DNA from: Linyphia triangularis
Taxonomy: Eukaryota; Arthropoda; Arachnida; Araneae; Linyphiidae
Direction of reading: 5' to 3'
DNA length: 64,000 nucleotides
Assembly (NCBI GenBank): GCA_963978545.1
Contig: OZ021721.1
Location: 107,778,366-107,842,365 of the forward strand
The position numbers and the translations under genes were made by a program. Every line of letters begins with the position of its first letter. Position 1 is the stretch's first letter. Below are positions 12,115 to 23,469 of the stretch, one piece after another. The notes below the pieces were generated by a model that had not been told where the DNA came from, searched no databases, and saw only the letters and a program-made list of their open reading frames with translations.

Positions 12115-12363
12115 TTGGCTTTTCACGAAAACCATTGCTTGTACTGCAAGTTCGCATTTCGTGTTGAATTCTTTAGAAACTGAAAGTTTTGTTCGGGAAT
12201 ATTTTTAGAAAAAAAAATGCTCGCTTGGAATTTGGGTTATTGTCGGTCATAGAGCTGGATCATGGCCATCAACTAGCTGTTCACTTGTAGAATTTTACAT
12301 CTTAATGTCGATGGTACGGTGGTGGCTGATAGGATTAAATCATCAGACACATCGTTCTCTTGG

Positions 12364-12788
12364 TTAACACGTTAATTGCCAATCGCGCGATGCCGATCAA
12401 ACGGTATAGTGGTTAGCGTGCTAGCTTCTAGACCACGAGGTTGCGGGTTAGAGTCCCATGTAAGGCATGGGTGTTTGTAAATGTATGTTGGCTTGTCAAA
12501 TGACGAATGTTTCGACGCATTATAGCCCTCGTGTTGCTGACGGCGCCAGATAATCTGAAAACAACCAACCAACCAGCTAACCCTATGGAGGAAGACAAGA
12601 TATATCTGAAATTTATGTCACATGACAAATATTATTTTGTTACTTTAGTCAATTTCAGCTTGAGCGGAAACTGCGATCGGGTGCAGTCTGATTAGGACAG
12701 ACTACTGGGGAGTAACAAGATACGTGATCGGTAGCGAATGCTAATCACGCGATATCGCAATATCGTTAATTGGCAATTAACGTGTTAA
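12364..12788. mobile_element. TTAA element, family D, with nested SINE
   Basis: Inverted ends TTAACACGTTAATTGCCA / TGGCAATTAACGTGTTAA are perfect and carry TTAA at each edge. The interior holds a SINE copy at 12392-12577; removing it leaves an element of about 240 bp. The terminal sequence resembles that of the D2 composite elsewhere (TTAACACGTTGACTGCCA), so D and D2 are probably sister families. Confidence 0.8.
12392..12577 (+). mobile_element. tRNA-derived SINE, family A (copy 5)
   Basis: Plus-strand copy nested inside a TTAA element. The B box is mutated (GGTTAGAGTCC). Tail ends in AACCAACCAACC. No clear target duplication was found, so the edges are approximate. Confidence 0.85.
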
Positions 12789-13444
12789 GGATTGGTTTTG
12801 CATCATAACTATCAAGAAGAATGACATTTGCTGCTTCAGTTGAGTCTCCAAGATCAAGTTATTGGAAATAGGGCTTTATGAAGCTCTCGTAACAGCATCC
12901 GTTTGAACTTGAAAAAGTGTTTCCATTAAAGTATTAGATACTCGTTTTTTTACTTTCTACTTCGAATAACTCCTCTGCCTTTCTCTTTAAAGAATATGAT
13001 AAATATTATCGCCTAGAAATATTTTTAAAAAAGTAAACAAAACTAAGGTAATAAAGCTAAACATGCGTTTTTTTACGTTCTAGTAAAATTAATTGTGAAA
13101 AGAGTAAATAAGAATATTCACTTTACTTCTTTTTCATCACTGGCTATTGGCTAACTTTTAAAAAATACACGTTTACCACAAAAAGATTTATTTATGCATT
13201 GGCAGCGAATGAAAACAGTTTATCAACATCAGTTAGATTATTGTAATTATTTTTCTATGTGTACTTTTTTTCTATGATTTTGATATCTCAATTTGAAATT
13301 TTCCTCCACATCAATTTTATCATCTTATTAAACCAATCAGATAACATCTTTTATTGAATAATTTGAAAGGGGACAAATGCTTCAACTTGAAAAATTCAGA
13401 TTGCATAGACATGAACTCCGACAAGGAATCCAAGTAACATATTT
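12789..13444. other. Unannotated spacer
   Basis: No gene or repeat recognised. AT-rich with no long open frame. Confidence 0.4.
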
Positions 13445-13646
13445 AATGTGACCAGATTTTTCTATCTCCAGAAACTTCATCAGTTACCTACTCTGTTAAT
13501 TTGAAAATTCTGAAGACATTTTTGTTTTGTTTAGAAGGACTTTGGCGGGGCTTTATAACGGTAAAACGGGACAATTTGGCGGGATATTCGGTCAGCGAGA
13601 TAAAAAGCTGGACTGTCCCTCCAAAAGTAGGACATCTGGTCACATT
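13445..13646. repeat. Short inverted repeat pair, possible MITE
   Basis: AATGTGACCAGAT at 13445-13457 is exactly inverted at 13634-13646, 176 bp apart. The interior contains GGCGGG and TCCCTCCAAAAGTAGG blocks and open frames on both strands that overlap each other, which argues against coding. No target duplication was identified, so this is only a candidate element. Confidence 0.35.
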
Positions 13647-13849
13647 ACATGTATTTGTTTGCAGATTTTTATTGAAAGTATAAAGCACTTAGCACAAATG
13701 CAAGAAATTGACAATTTTTGTTGCATAGTTTTTTTTTCATAAGTAGCTTTAAAAAGCTTGACGGTTTTCGATTCTTGAATGCCATAGGCCCGTGTCTAAC
13801 GGACCTATTGGTAAACCAGGTCCTGTGGGAAATATTCATTTTTAAAGAG

Positions 13850-15121
13850 TACCGTAAAATGGGGTGAATCGGAACACTTTTCAACTTTCAAAGTAAAAAT
13901 CGGTTATAATTAGATTGTTAAGAAACTTATTTTTGACATTGAAACTTGGGTCTTGCCTTCTTCTTTGAGGATCAACCCAAAAAATGTTTAAAAAACTAGG
14001 ACTTTAATTTATTTTGACTTTTTTCATGGTGTTCCGATTCACCCCTCAGGAAGGGGTGAATCGGAACACTCGTTATAATTTATGTCTGATCTTATTTAAA
14101 TGTATACAGGGTGACAAAAAACAAGTAATAATGCATTGTAGTTAATAGGAACACAAAATTATCATAAAAAGAGCATCATTTAATATGACGGATAAAATTT
14201 GTGTTTGTAATTATTATCAAAACAAATCATATGTTTGAAAGCGTATCAACTCTTCTCCTATAACTCATCCAAATAGTCTTTAAAATTAATAATATTTTTA
14301 ATCTACTTTATGTGTGCGTGGCGTATGACTGCAAATTCCTTAAAATATCTTGAGAAAGGAGAAACATATCCTCATTTGTTTCCGAAAATCTCTTCGTTCA
14401 TGGGCGCTTTTTGTGAAACACACTTATATAGCAATAATCTTGTGGGTGTAAAACTTTGCTCACATAGAGTCTTCATACATTTTTCCATAAAATTTAAGGA
14501 TAATGAAGTCATTTAGGGAAAAAAACACTGGAACAATCGGGTTTATTGCCATGCGGAAACTAAGTTCCTCTTCTGACTTTTATTCAAGCCTGCTATCTTG
14601 ATTATTGTCTTGAAGGGAGTAATTAGACTCTTCTTCAGTCTTTGAATCTTGTGTGGAACATAATCTTGCCAAAAACCGCTTTTTAATATCACTTTTCAAG
14701 TGTTCCGATTCACCCCGCAAATCTCAAAATCGAGACGAGGCAAAACATAAAAATTCGTAAAATAAAAAGTTTTTAAAACCAAGTTAAATTAAGTATGGCA
14801 TGCTGTTGTGGATGTTTATACTTATCTAAAAATATATTAGTTAAGTTTATAACTGGTACATGTTATTAATTACGGGATAAGTTTTGGAGAGGTTAAAACT
14901 CATTGGATTGTAGGACGCTATTTCAAATTTTTTTTTTTAAAAAAAGGACTGTTGAAAACCCTACAAAACATGTTCCAAGATTCCAAAAATGTTAGCCGAA
15001 TAAAAAAAAAATGTATAATTAATAAAACTACTTTATTTGTGTAGAGTAATAATTTCTTTGTAATTTCATGAAGTTTCGTTCCGATTCACCCTGCTGTTCC
15101 TATTCACCCCATTTTACGGTA
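13850..15121. mobile_element. 1.27-kb inverted-repeat element, family F (copy 2)
   Basis: Same ends (TACCGTAAAATGGGGTGAAT and inverse), orientation and internal layout as the copy at 7446. The minus-strand acidic frame is present near 14470-14585 with its initiator codon changed. Differences between copies are mostly scattered substitutions and homopolymer length changes. Confidence 0.8.
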
Positions 15122-15210
15122 GCAATATCAATTACAGAATATCAGTTTCTTAACTTTTATAAGCTCGCGTAAAATTGCGATAAATTAAGATAGAATACAC
15201 TACCTCTGAA

Positions 15211-15380
15211 TGGTATAGTGGTTAGCGTGCTAGCTTCTAGACCGCGAGATTTCGGGTTCGAGTCCCGTGTTAGGCATGGGTGTTTGTAAATGTATGTTGG
15301 CTTGTCTAATGATGAATGTTTCGGCGCATTATAGCCCTCGTGTTGCTGACGGCGCCAGATAATCTGAATACAACCAACCA
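15211..15380 (+). mobile_element. tRNA-derived SINE, family A (copy 6)
   Basis: Plus-strand copy lacking the first 12-15 bases of the tRNA head, flanked by a perfect 14-bp target duplication ACACTACCTCTGAA (15197-15210, 15381-15394). The B box GGTTCGAGTCC is intact. Its tail is AATACAACCAACCA. Confidence 0.95.
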
Positions 15381-15439
15381 ACACTACCTCTGAAAGACAT
15401 AATTATCGAAATATCATACTTTTGCCGACTGGAAAATAT

Positions 15440-16070
15440 TTTCTGAACTCATTTTCATTTCATTCACGTGAAAAGGATACGACAAAATCATGCATCGCCT
15501 GAAACCAGAAAGTGGATATTATATTTCAGTTCTTACTTTATGCATGACCTTGAATACTTAAATCAGATACTAACACAATGCGTTTAACTCCCCGAAATAT
15601 CCAAGTGCTTCATTAAAACGTTTTTGTCGCTACGAATCTAGTCGCAGCGAATAGAACTTTTCCATTCGTAACTCGATTCCAAGACGATGAAAAGATAACG
15701 CTACTTCATGGCGGCAAGAATACGAATCCATTTTCCATTCAGTCGGCGCTGAGTGAACAAATTTTGGTCATTAAAAGTGCGACTCTGGAAGCGATGTCAC
15801 TCGAGAAGATTGCTGACAAACGCGTCTTAATAATACAAATAATACAAATAACACAAACAACAAAAGCCAAGCTGAAAAAAGGCAGACTTGCTTGGCTCTC
15901 TTCCAGGCATGTTTATTGCAATTACCACAGGCTTCGGTTTGTCTTTGGCGCGTTTTTTCTGCGTCGGTTTCGCTACGCTTCTCTGCTTTACTTCTCTAAT
16001 GATTAATCACGGCGTTATGAGGGACGTTTTTGCAAATGAGTTAAGGTATTATTTTCGGAGGAGCTAAATA
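15440..16070 (+). other. CpG-containing unique sequence
   Basis: This stretch is less AT-rich than its surroundings and carries many CpGs (for example GTCGCTACGAATCTAGTCGC, GGCGCGTTTTTTCTGCGTCG). An 80-codon frame at 15764-16006 matches nothing I recognise and contains an AATA-repeat stretch. It could be a regulatory element, an exon of an unknown gene, or the remains of a transposon. I cannot decide from sequence alone. Confidence 0.3.
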
Positions 16071-16289
16071 TTTGGGTTGGGAATTAACTCCGTGAATGGG
16101 GCCGATTGATAGCCTGTTGTCCCTGCTAAGTCGTGAGTGCTTTTTAGTACTTCAAGTGTTTCTTTGGACATAAACAAAACTGGTTCTTTGACAGATTGAT
16201 TAAAAATATATCGACTGTTAGTATTATGTTGTTATAAGTTATATAGATGATGTCTTATATCTAAGTTATATGTTAATCTCGAATTCAGT

Positions 16290-16583
16290 CAACATTTTAC
16301 GCAAATGCTCGATTTTGACGGAAACCTTAATGATAGGTCCCATGACCAACCATCAACCCGCCCACCAAATTTTGAGATCGTAGGTCAATTTGTTCGAGAG
16401 TTATGCTGAACACAGACACTAGACAGACCTTCTTTCTAAACCACTTTTTTGATATCAGGATGCTCAAAAACGTAAAGGAATGAAAAAAGAAAAGAAAAAA
16501 TCCGTTTTTTTTTGTTTTTTTTTGACCGAATGCTATACGTTGTATGGACCCCTATGTAAACATATAGGTAATTGAAAGTCAAA
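16290..16583 (+). repeat. Dispersed repeat family J (copy 1, 3' part)
   Basis: Shares with four other window loci the blocks GATTTTGACGGAAACCTTAA, ATCGTAGGTCAATTTGTTCG, TTATGCTGAACACAGACAC and GACCGAATGCTATAC. Only the right-hand third of the family is present. The family is not coding in any frame that I can follow. Confidence 0.7.
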
Positions 16584-17349
16584 ACACATAATAATTTTTT
16601 AGAAGTAAGTAATGCTTTCATAATCCTATGTTAAAATATGGCAATTGAAAGTAAAATTACGTCAGCAATCGATTTTTAATTGCAAATACCATTGATCGAA
16701 ATGTCCTCAGCGTAGCAACGTAATATTCTATATTATATAATTTAAAATTAAACGACTATTGTGTTATCAGCTTCCAAATCCAGTTCCCTTTATCATTTTT
16801 ATTACCCCTCGTCATCGCAGTGTTATCCTTTACTTCTTTATCAACAATCAGGATTTTCAACACTTTCAACTTTTATTATTTCTATTTTTTCTTTATATCT
16901 CCAAACAGTTTTTATTAGCTATCGATAAAAGTTATACATTGTATCGATCCAATGTGTACAATGAAACGTTTGAATGGGCGGTAATCAACAGGAAGAAATA
17001 TATATGATATAGAAAAAAAAAAGTGTTCTGATAAGATGAATGCGATCTATTTTTATTTGAGGAAGATATTAAATTTTTTTGGAAGAATTTTTCTGTAAAA
17101 TCCAAGACTGTTAATGAAATTACCTTTTATAATTTGATTATTTATTTAGTCAATATACAGATAAAAGTATATGTAGTCGTATTGCATATTTTACTAATGT
17201 ACTGCTTGTTTTACTGCTGCTGCTGATGTTATTGTAACCAAAACACAAGATAAAAAATGATTTCAAAATACTCTAAAAATAACTTTCCCCCAGATTTTTT
17301 TTTTTGTAAAGTAATTTATTGTAAAATTATATCATAATAATATTATTAT
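16584..17349. other. Unannotated AT-rich spacer
   Basis: No gene or element recognised. An 82-codon frame at 16759-17007 is rich in Phe, Leu and Ile, as expected from AT-rich noncoding DNA. Confidence 0.4.
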
Positions 17350-17790
17350 AGATAAACTATTAGTCATATGAATCTATAAATGTGAATAAAATATTAAAAT
17401 AAATTATATACTAATTAAAGAAATTAAAATAATAAATATAAAATTCATTACTAAATAGCACACTACCTTGCACCAATACAGATATACTAAAAATTCGATA
17501 CTTATCAATACATACTGAAAGCAGCTTTTCACCGTGTCTTAAAAGCTACTTTCAAAGTCAAATTTTAGATAAACTATTAGTTATACTAATCATATATAAT
17601 TATAAATGTGAATAAAATATTAAAATAAATTATATACTAATTAAGGAATTTAAAATAATGAATATAAAATTCATTACGAAATAGTACACTACTTGAACAA
17701 TACAGATATACTAAAAATTCGATACTAATCAATACATACTGAAAGCAGCTTTTTACCGTGTTGTAAAAGCTACTTTCAAAGTCAAATTTG
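17350..17790 (+). repeat. Tandem duplication, two units of about 218 bp
   Basis: AGATAAACTATTAGT begins both units (17350 and 17567). Each runs through GTGAATAAAATATTAAAATA and ends ACTTTCAAAGTCAAATTT. Small indels separate the two copies. The second unit abuts a perfect hairpin and a 30-bp minisatellite. Confidence 0.85.
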
Positions 17791-17827
17791 TATTTGTAAC
17801 GTGACACTGTTACAAATACAAATTTGA
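17782..17827. repeat. Perfect 19-bp hairpin with 8-nt loop
   Basis: TCAAATTTGTATTTGTAAC at 17782-17800 is followed by the loop GTGACACT and the exact inverse at 17809-17827. It lies directly at the end of the 218-bp duplication. It could be the trace of an inversion or template switch at a replication fork, or a tiny foldback. Confidence 0.85.
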
Positions 17828-17878
17828 AGATCAACAGTAGGTTCAAGGTCCAATAAGATTGGTCCAGACAAAATAAAA

Positions 17879-18003
17879 TACCAAATTTTACAGAATATAC
17901 AATATAAAATACCAGATATCCAGTATACGTAATATAAAATACCAAATATCCAGTATACGTAATATAAAATACCAAATATCCAGTATACGTAATAGAAAAT
18001 ATC
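17879..18003 (+). repeat. Minisatellite, 30-bp unit, about four copies
   Basis: The unit AATATAAAATACCAAATATC + CAGTATACGT is repeated with few changes; the first copy is diverged. Because 30 is a multiple of three, the array stays open on the minus strand and produces a spurious repeat protein rich in Tyr, Thr and Gly. Confidence 0.85.
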
Positions 18004-18503
18004 GAATAATAGACAAAGCATACATAATTAAGTTTACAAAGTTAACAGAATTACACCAAATACAAAATGATCAAATTTGCCGAGGTTTACTTAACCCACT
18101 TTCAGTCATCCGAGAGTCATGTTGTGAGATACAAGATTAATTTGGTTTCCTTAACTTGCCTAAATTACTGTTTTCCATTTCTATAGTAAAGTTAAGAAAG
18201 ATCACATTTATTTTTTAATTAATTAGAGGCTTATCTAAAAAATATCGATCTTTCAGGGAGATTCTATAAAAAATTTCTTATCACATTTTACTTTTTTAAA
18301 TCTTATTTTGTCTTGAAAATTGTGCACTGAAAATCTTTAGATTAAATATACATGACATTTATCCTCAAGTCATTATCCCAAAATTTTATTGAAATTGATT
18401 CAGAATTCCTCCACATCCTCATTCCCCCCCCCCTCCCCAACCTTTTCGACTAAAAAGTTTAAACATGCAGTGTTCTTCAGACTATGAATTCCAATTATCT
18501 ATC

Positions 18504-18652
18504 TTCTAGACCGCGAGGTTGCGGGTTCGAGTCCCGTGTTGGCATGGGTGTTTGTAAATGTATGTTGGCTTGTCTAATGACGAAAGTTTCGGCGCAATAT
18601 AGCCCTCGTGTTGCTGACGGCGCCAGATTATCTGAAAACAACCAACAACCAA
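18504..18652 (+). mobile_element. SINE family A (copy 7), head-truncated
   Basis: Begins at TTCTAGACCGCG, in the middle of the tRNA-like head, so the A box is missing. A 13-bp target duplication CCAATTATCTATC (18491-18503, 18653-18665) proves that it integrated in this truncated form. The B box is intact. Confidence 0.95.
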
Positions 18653-18753
18653 CCAATTATCTATCCCATATATCCTATCCTCCCAGGGAAGTCCATAGGA
18701 AAACATTCGAAGTACCGGGGATGACTGGGGATGACCTTAGGGACCTCCCTGGG

Positions 18754-18930
18754 TTGGTTGTATTCAGATTATCTGGCACCGTCAGCAACACGAGGGCTAT
18801 AATGCTCCGAAACATTCGTCATTAGACCAACCAACATACATTTACAAACACCCATGCCTAAAACGGGACTCGAACCCGCAATCTCGCGGTCTAGAAGCTA
18901 GCACGCTAACCACCATACCGTTTGGTCGGC
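18754..18930 (-). mobile_element. tRNA-derived SINE, family A (copy 8)
   Basis: Full-length minus-strand copy with a perfect 13-bp target duplication GGACCTCCCTGGG (18741-18753, 18931-18943). It lies 100 bp from copy 7 in opposite orientation. Confidence 0.95.
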
Positions 18931-19267
18931 GGACCTCCCTGGGAAGATGTGTGCTATATGGGATATCTATTCTAATCTATGTGTACTGTTATGATCACTC
19001 GTTTAATCATTTGCCGCCTCTCATGAATATTTTGGAAATTATGGGAAAATCCATTTTACAATACTACACCTTTTCTGAGACAATCCATATTTGAAATAAA
19101 AAACTTCAAACAAATCAATTCATTGTATCCACATTTTATATCAATATTTAGGAACAATTAACTCGAATTAATAACTCTTAATTAGTCATTTTATGGAATC
19201 ATTCTTACTTTAATATAATCATCAGCCTATCATTTCCCCATAATTCTAACACTTCATATTTTTGGCC

Positions 19268-19330
19268 AATATATATATATGTGTACAATATATATTTTTG
19301 GCCAAATATATATATATATATATATATATT
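19268..19330. repeat. AT microsatellite
   Basis: Two (AT)n runs separated by a duplicated TTTTTGGCCAA(A)TATATAT segment. Simple repeat expansion. Confidence 0.85.
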
Positions 19331-19332
19331 AA

Positions 19333-19790
19333 ATCCTTTATATCAACTTTAATTTCGTATGTTTGTCGATGGCGGGAAAATCTGAAGAGACCAAATTAAC
19401 CCCCTTATCGTCATCTAATTAGGCTGAAACTTAACGGATAGATTCGATGTCAATGAAAATGCATTCTATGTAATTTTGGGGCTGTAAGTGTCACTAAAAG
19501 GTCGTTTTTACGGATTATTAACCCTTTGCACTCCAGTGGCGCCTCTCAGGTGCCACACGATTGGATGCCAAACCACGAGAGGACCATTAGGTGTGATGCG
19601 GAAATTCGATACAAGGCCAATGACTGTGTTTAGTTTCTATGAAGCAAATCCATAAACACCAGCCGAACCTAAAACGTCTCGAGTTGCTGATTCCTCCGTG
19701 CGAAAAAGGCCTGGAGTGAAAAGGGTTAATAAACCAACTTTCCGTCATCCAATCGAGCTAAGATAGTATTTTACTGACCATTGAAGAAAC
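19333..19790 (+). repeat. Dispersed repeat family L (copy 1), split by a MITE
   Basis: The blocks AATCCTTTATATC, GTCATCTAATTAGGCTGAAA, CTTAACGGATAGATTCGATG and, after the MITE, ACTTTCCGTCATCCAATCGA recur near 21880, 22110-22290 and 57530-57680. The MITE at 19518-19729 separates the parts. Identity of the family is unknown. Confidence 0.55.
19518..19729. mobile_element. TTAA MITE, family E (copy 3)
   Basis: TTAA-flanked copy with intact left end CCCTTTGCACTCCAG. The palindrome near the left end carries a change (GGCGCCTCTCAGGTGCC) and the right end reads CTGGAGTGAAAAGGGTTAA. It sits inside dispersed repeat L. Confidence 0.85.
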
Positions 19791-21237
19791 TCTTTCCTGC
19801 TGCCAATTTCTTTTAATAAATAAATAATAGAATTGTTTTAATCAGAATAAATAAAAGATATTTGGATGTGAGTGAATAAATTCACGTTCATTTTTAATAA
19901 ATAAATTTTGAAACGTACTTTCCGCATATTTTGCTGATAGAAATGTTTATGATATTTAAAATTAGATGCAAACATCAAGCACACTCTGTTTACAGAATCG
20001 TCGCTGTTTTAATGAATATAAAAATTGGCTATACATATAAAAAATTTATGTTAAAAATGGGTTATATTATTTATTATTGATGTATAGAAAGTTTTTTTTT
20101 ATAAACTAGCTTATAAAAACTTTAAAGTGTAATAAAAACTAATTATTTTCCTTTGAAATATTCCATATTTAATCACTGCACTGAACTTAATACTAAATAA
20201 AAACTTATCTGCTGGTAATTTTTATTTTTTTATATTTTATTTAGAAGATAGAAGGCAGTATAAAAACCTCTATATAGGTAGAATTTAATTAATACAATTT
20301 TTTTTTGTATGCAATCTCTGCTGACCCTCTTTTCTTGTCAGGGTCGCATCTCAATCTGAAGAAGTTGACTGTTTCGGCACCAGATGGCCATGTATATACA
20401 AATCTGAGCGCCATCTACATTTAAGAGTTACAACATCCTTTAAATTTTGTTGAAAATCTGTAGTATCCGTTCTTAAACCTGGTATAAAAAAAATCATGTT
20501 TTCAAACAATATTTCAGCAGATAATATGGCCAATAAATGAAGCATTAGGTCTATGGAGCAGGGAAAGGTTGACGATCCCCAGATGAATACCACCAAACCA
20601 GAAACGATCAACCATCAGCCACAAATAAAAACACAAATAAAACTAATGAAATGATAAAAAAAACGCAGCCCTACTGAATCAAATTCCTTACGCAGGTCAG
20701 AAGCTTCATCTCTTATCAGTTTTACAGCTCTTTCCGATTACATGGTGGGCTACTATTTCAACACCTCATCAAGACATGGCTTTAAGAAGAAGAACCTAAA
20801 TTCAGTTGGCCTCATCGTAAAAACCGTATGACAGAACTGATATCTTCTTTTTAACTGTGAAACGCAGGAATATCCGTTGTTATTTATGTGTCGCTATCTA
20901 AATGTGTTTTAGCGATGGTGTTAGCGATAACCCTCCGCAAATGTCAATTTCGAGAGTAAGACTAGTTTTGTGCCATTCTGGGTCCCAATTAGTCATTTGA
21001 GTCGTTTAACACTTGCCCTTCTAAATTATCCTAATGCGATATTTTTAAAAATACGTCTGCCGCAGTATAAATTCCAAACAGGTAAAAATTTTATCACAGT
21101 GTCAGAGAGAAGAGGCAGTCAATAATGACAGTTAAAATTCTTAATTCGAAAAAAAAAAAGTCTGTAATATTTTTATATCTGGTATAAAATTTTCCAAGTT
21201 ATGAAACAATATTGTGGCTCACAATGTGTGTCTGGAA
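19791..21237. other. Unannotated sequence
   Basis: About 1.4 kb without supported features. A patch near 20330-20640 is less AT-rich and has an 86-codon minus frame, but no recognisable domain. The rest is AT-rich. Confidence 0.4.
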
Positions 21238-21778
21238 TAGAGGTCGGCGATATATCGATACGACGATATTTTTATTGATATTTTTTGAAAAATATCGATA
21301 AAAGTCACCGATATATCGATATTTTCAAACATTTCTAGTTTTTTGATGATTGTTTTGTAGTTCCATGTGTTTTTTCGATTTTCTTTATTCCCTTTTCAAA
21401 ACTTCAAAACTTAAGTTTGGACTTGGCTGCGAGACAGTTAAAAGGGCACCAATATTCAATATTTTGCTATACACTTAAAAGCTATTGAAAATTATCTAAA
21501 TTTTTCTTAAAATCACTGCACCAATTAAGCGAAAATATTATTTTTTTTTTTTTTTTTTTTTTTTTTTGTAATAGATCCATTTTAGTTAGAAAAGTAGTCA
21601 CATTACAAAAATCTATCATTAAAAATAGAAATTTGTCCCGAAAAACTTCTTTTCTGGCAAAATTGAAAATCAAATAAAAAGAAAATCATGTATCGATATA
21701 TCGATATGTTATCGATATTTTTTTTCTATGCAACGATATAGTATCGATATTTATTTTGATCGATATTTCCGACCTCTA
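21238..21778. mobile_element. hAT-like element, family G (copy 1)
   Basis: Ends TAGAGGTCGGCGATATATCG and inverse-related CGATATTTCCGACCTCTA. Both ends are packed with short CGATAT repeats, for example ATCGATACGACGATATTTTT. The flanking 8 bp are GTCTGGAA (21230-21237) and GACTGGAA (21779-21786), an 8-bp duplication with one change, as made by hAT transposases. The 541-bp body has no transposase. The second copy is at 47291-47895 in the opposite orientation. Confidence 0.8.
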
Positions 21779-22105
21779 GACTGGAAAGCATTGCACAAAC
21801 AAACAAAATCGAACAATATATTATATAGTACTTCGATTTTTTGTGTGTGTTTATGGCTGGCTAATTGTTCAGCAACCTTAGTTATCGTCATCCAATCGAG
21901 CCGTCAATTGGTTGTCGATATCAACACATTCTAACAAGTTTTGGGGTTTGTCACTAAATAGTCGCTTTTACACATGTTTTTATTGCTATTCTTCAGATAC
22001 AGATACCAGGCCATATTCAAACCTGTACGATTTGACGTTATTTAATGACTGAAACCTTCACCAGTTAAAGTTAATGACCCCATTTAAAAGAATCCTGCCC
22101 CCCAA

Positions 22106-22290
22106 TTTGAAGTTTTTAAATCCTTTATATCGATAATGATTTTGTTTGTGGTAGGCAGAATCTTTGGAGGACTTTTTAACCTACTTGCCGTCATCCAATC
22201 GTTCTGAAACTTGACAGATAGAATGCTGTGACATTGAAAGCAAGTCTATCAAGTTTTCTGAACCAAAAAAAATTGGTAAATGCTACTAAA
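22106..22290 (+). repeat. Dispersed repeat family L (copy 2)
   Basis: Contains AAATCCTTTATATCGATAAT, TTGCCGTCATCCAATCGTTC and TGAAACTTGACAGATAGAAT, shared with loci near 19333 and 57530. A shorter related piece lies at about 21880-21970 (ATCGTCATCCAATCGAGCCG). Confidence 0.55.
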
Positions 22291-22481
22291 TCAATGGCTT
22301 TCCTCGTATTGATCAAATATTATGAAAACTCCACCTGACACAAAAATTGCATAAATAAGTTACAATTGCACATATAAGTTGCCAATGCAGGTAAAGAATT
22401 TATAGTAAAACTCTGTTTTTGGGAATTTATTCTCTATTAGATGCAAAATGCAAATTTCCATTCATTTAAATATTAGCAATT

Positions 22482-23409
22482 TTTCTTCCGGGGTATACTT
22501 GGTAATATTAAACAGAAAGATTCTGCTACTTTATCTATTGAAGAGGTGTGCTATTTTAAATTATCAGTTTTTTATTTAAATAATACTAAAAAAAAAAAAA
22601 ACATTTAAGTAGCTGTATCCTCAAAACGCGTTTTATAGAGAAAGTTTCACAAGACCAGGTTAAAAAACAAAAACAAAAGTAATATAGGAAATAATAAATT
22701 TGTTAATGAGAATGTTAAATATCTTGATTTTCACTTTTGATATTGTGTAAGAAAATAAGGTAAATTTGTATTTATTAAAGTAAAAGAAATTTCTTCCGGG
22801 GTATACTTGGTAATATTAAACAGAAAGATTCTGCTACTTTATCTATTGAAGTGGTGTGCTATTTTAAATTATCAGTTTTTTATTTAAATAATACTAAAAA
22901 AAAAATATATATATTTAAGTAGCTGTATCCTCAAAACGCGTTTTATAGAGAAAGTTTCACAAGACCAGGTTAAAAAGCAAAAACAAAAGTATTATAGGAA
23001 ATAATAAATTTGTTAATGAGAATGTTAAATATCTTGATTTTCACTTTTGATATTGTGTAAGAAAATAAGGTAAATTTGTATTTATTAAAGTAAAAGAAAT
23101 TTCTTCCGGGGTATACTTGGTAATATTAAACAGAAAGATTCTGCTACTTTATCTATTGAAGTGGTGTGCTATTTTAAATTATCAGTTTTTTATCTAAATA
23201 ATACTAAAAAAAAAAAAATATATTTAAGTAGCTGTATCCTCAAAACGCGTTTTATAGAGAAAGTTTCACAAGACCAGGTTAAAAAGCAAAAACAAAAGTA
23301 TTATAGGAAATAATAAATTTGTTAATGAGAATGTTAAATTATCTTGATTTTCACTTTTAATATTGTGTAAGAAAATAAGGTAAATTTGTATTTATTAAAG
23401 TAAAAGAAA
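22482..23409 (+). repeat. Three-copy tandem repeat, unit about 309 bp
   Basis: Units at 22482-22789, 22790-23099 and 23100-23409 each begin TTTCTTCCGGGGTATACTTG and end in AAAGTAAAAGAAA. They are nearly identical apart from poly-A/AT length differences. This is a recent local amplification, possibly the seed of a satellite. No coding potential. Confidence 0.92.
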
Positions 23410-23469
23410 AGCATCTGCAGTATCAGATACTGAATTGCAAAATCTAAAAGGTTGGAAACTATACCTTTG

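Noticed and set aside
13488..13742. Four overlapping frames of 60-71 codons on both strands
   Set aside because: All occupy the same 200 bp, which also has an inverted-repeat pair; none has a recognised motif.
17637..18021. 112-codon and 79-codon minus frames with repeated Tyr/Gly-rich peptide
   Set aside because: Produced by a 30-bp minisatellite whose unit length is a multiple of three; composition is that of AT-rich simple repeats.
19268..19330. TATA-rich promoter
   Set aside because: It is a plain AT microsatellite with no adjacent gene.
22482..23409. CRISPR-like array
   Set aside because: Units are about 309 bp and contiguous without unique spacers; the organism is a eukaryote.
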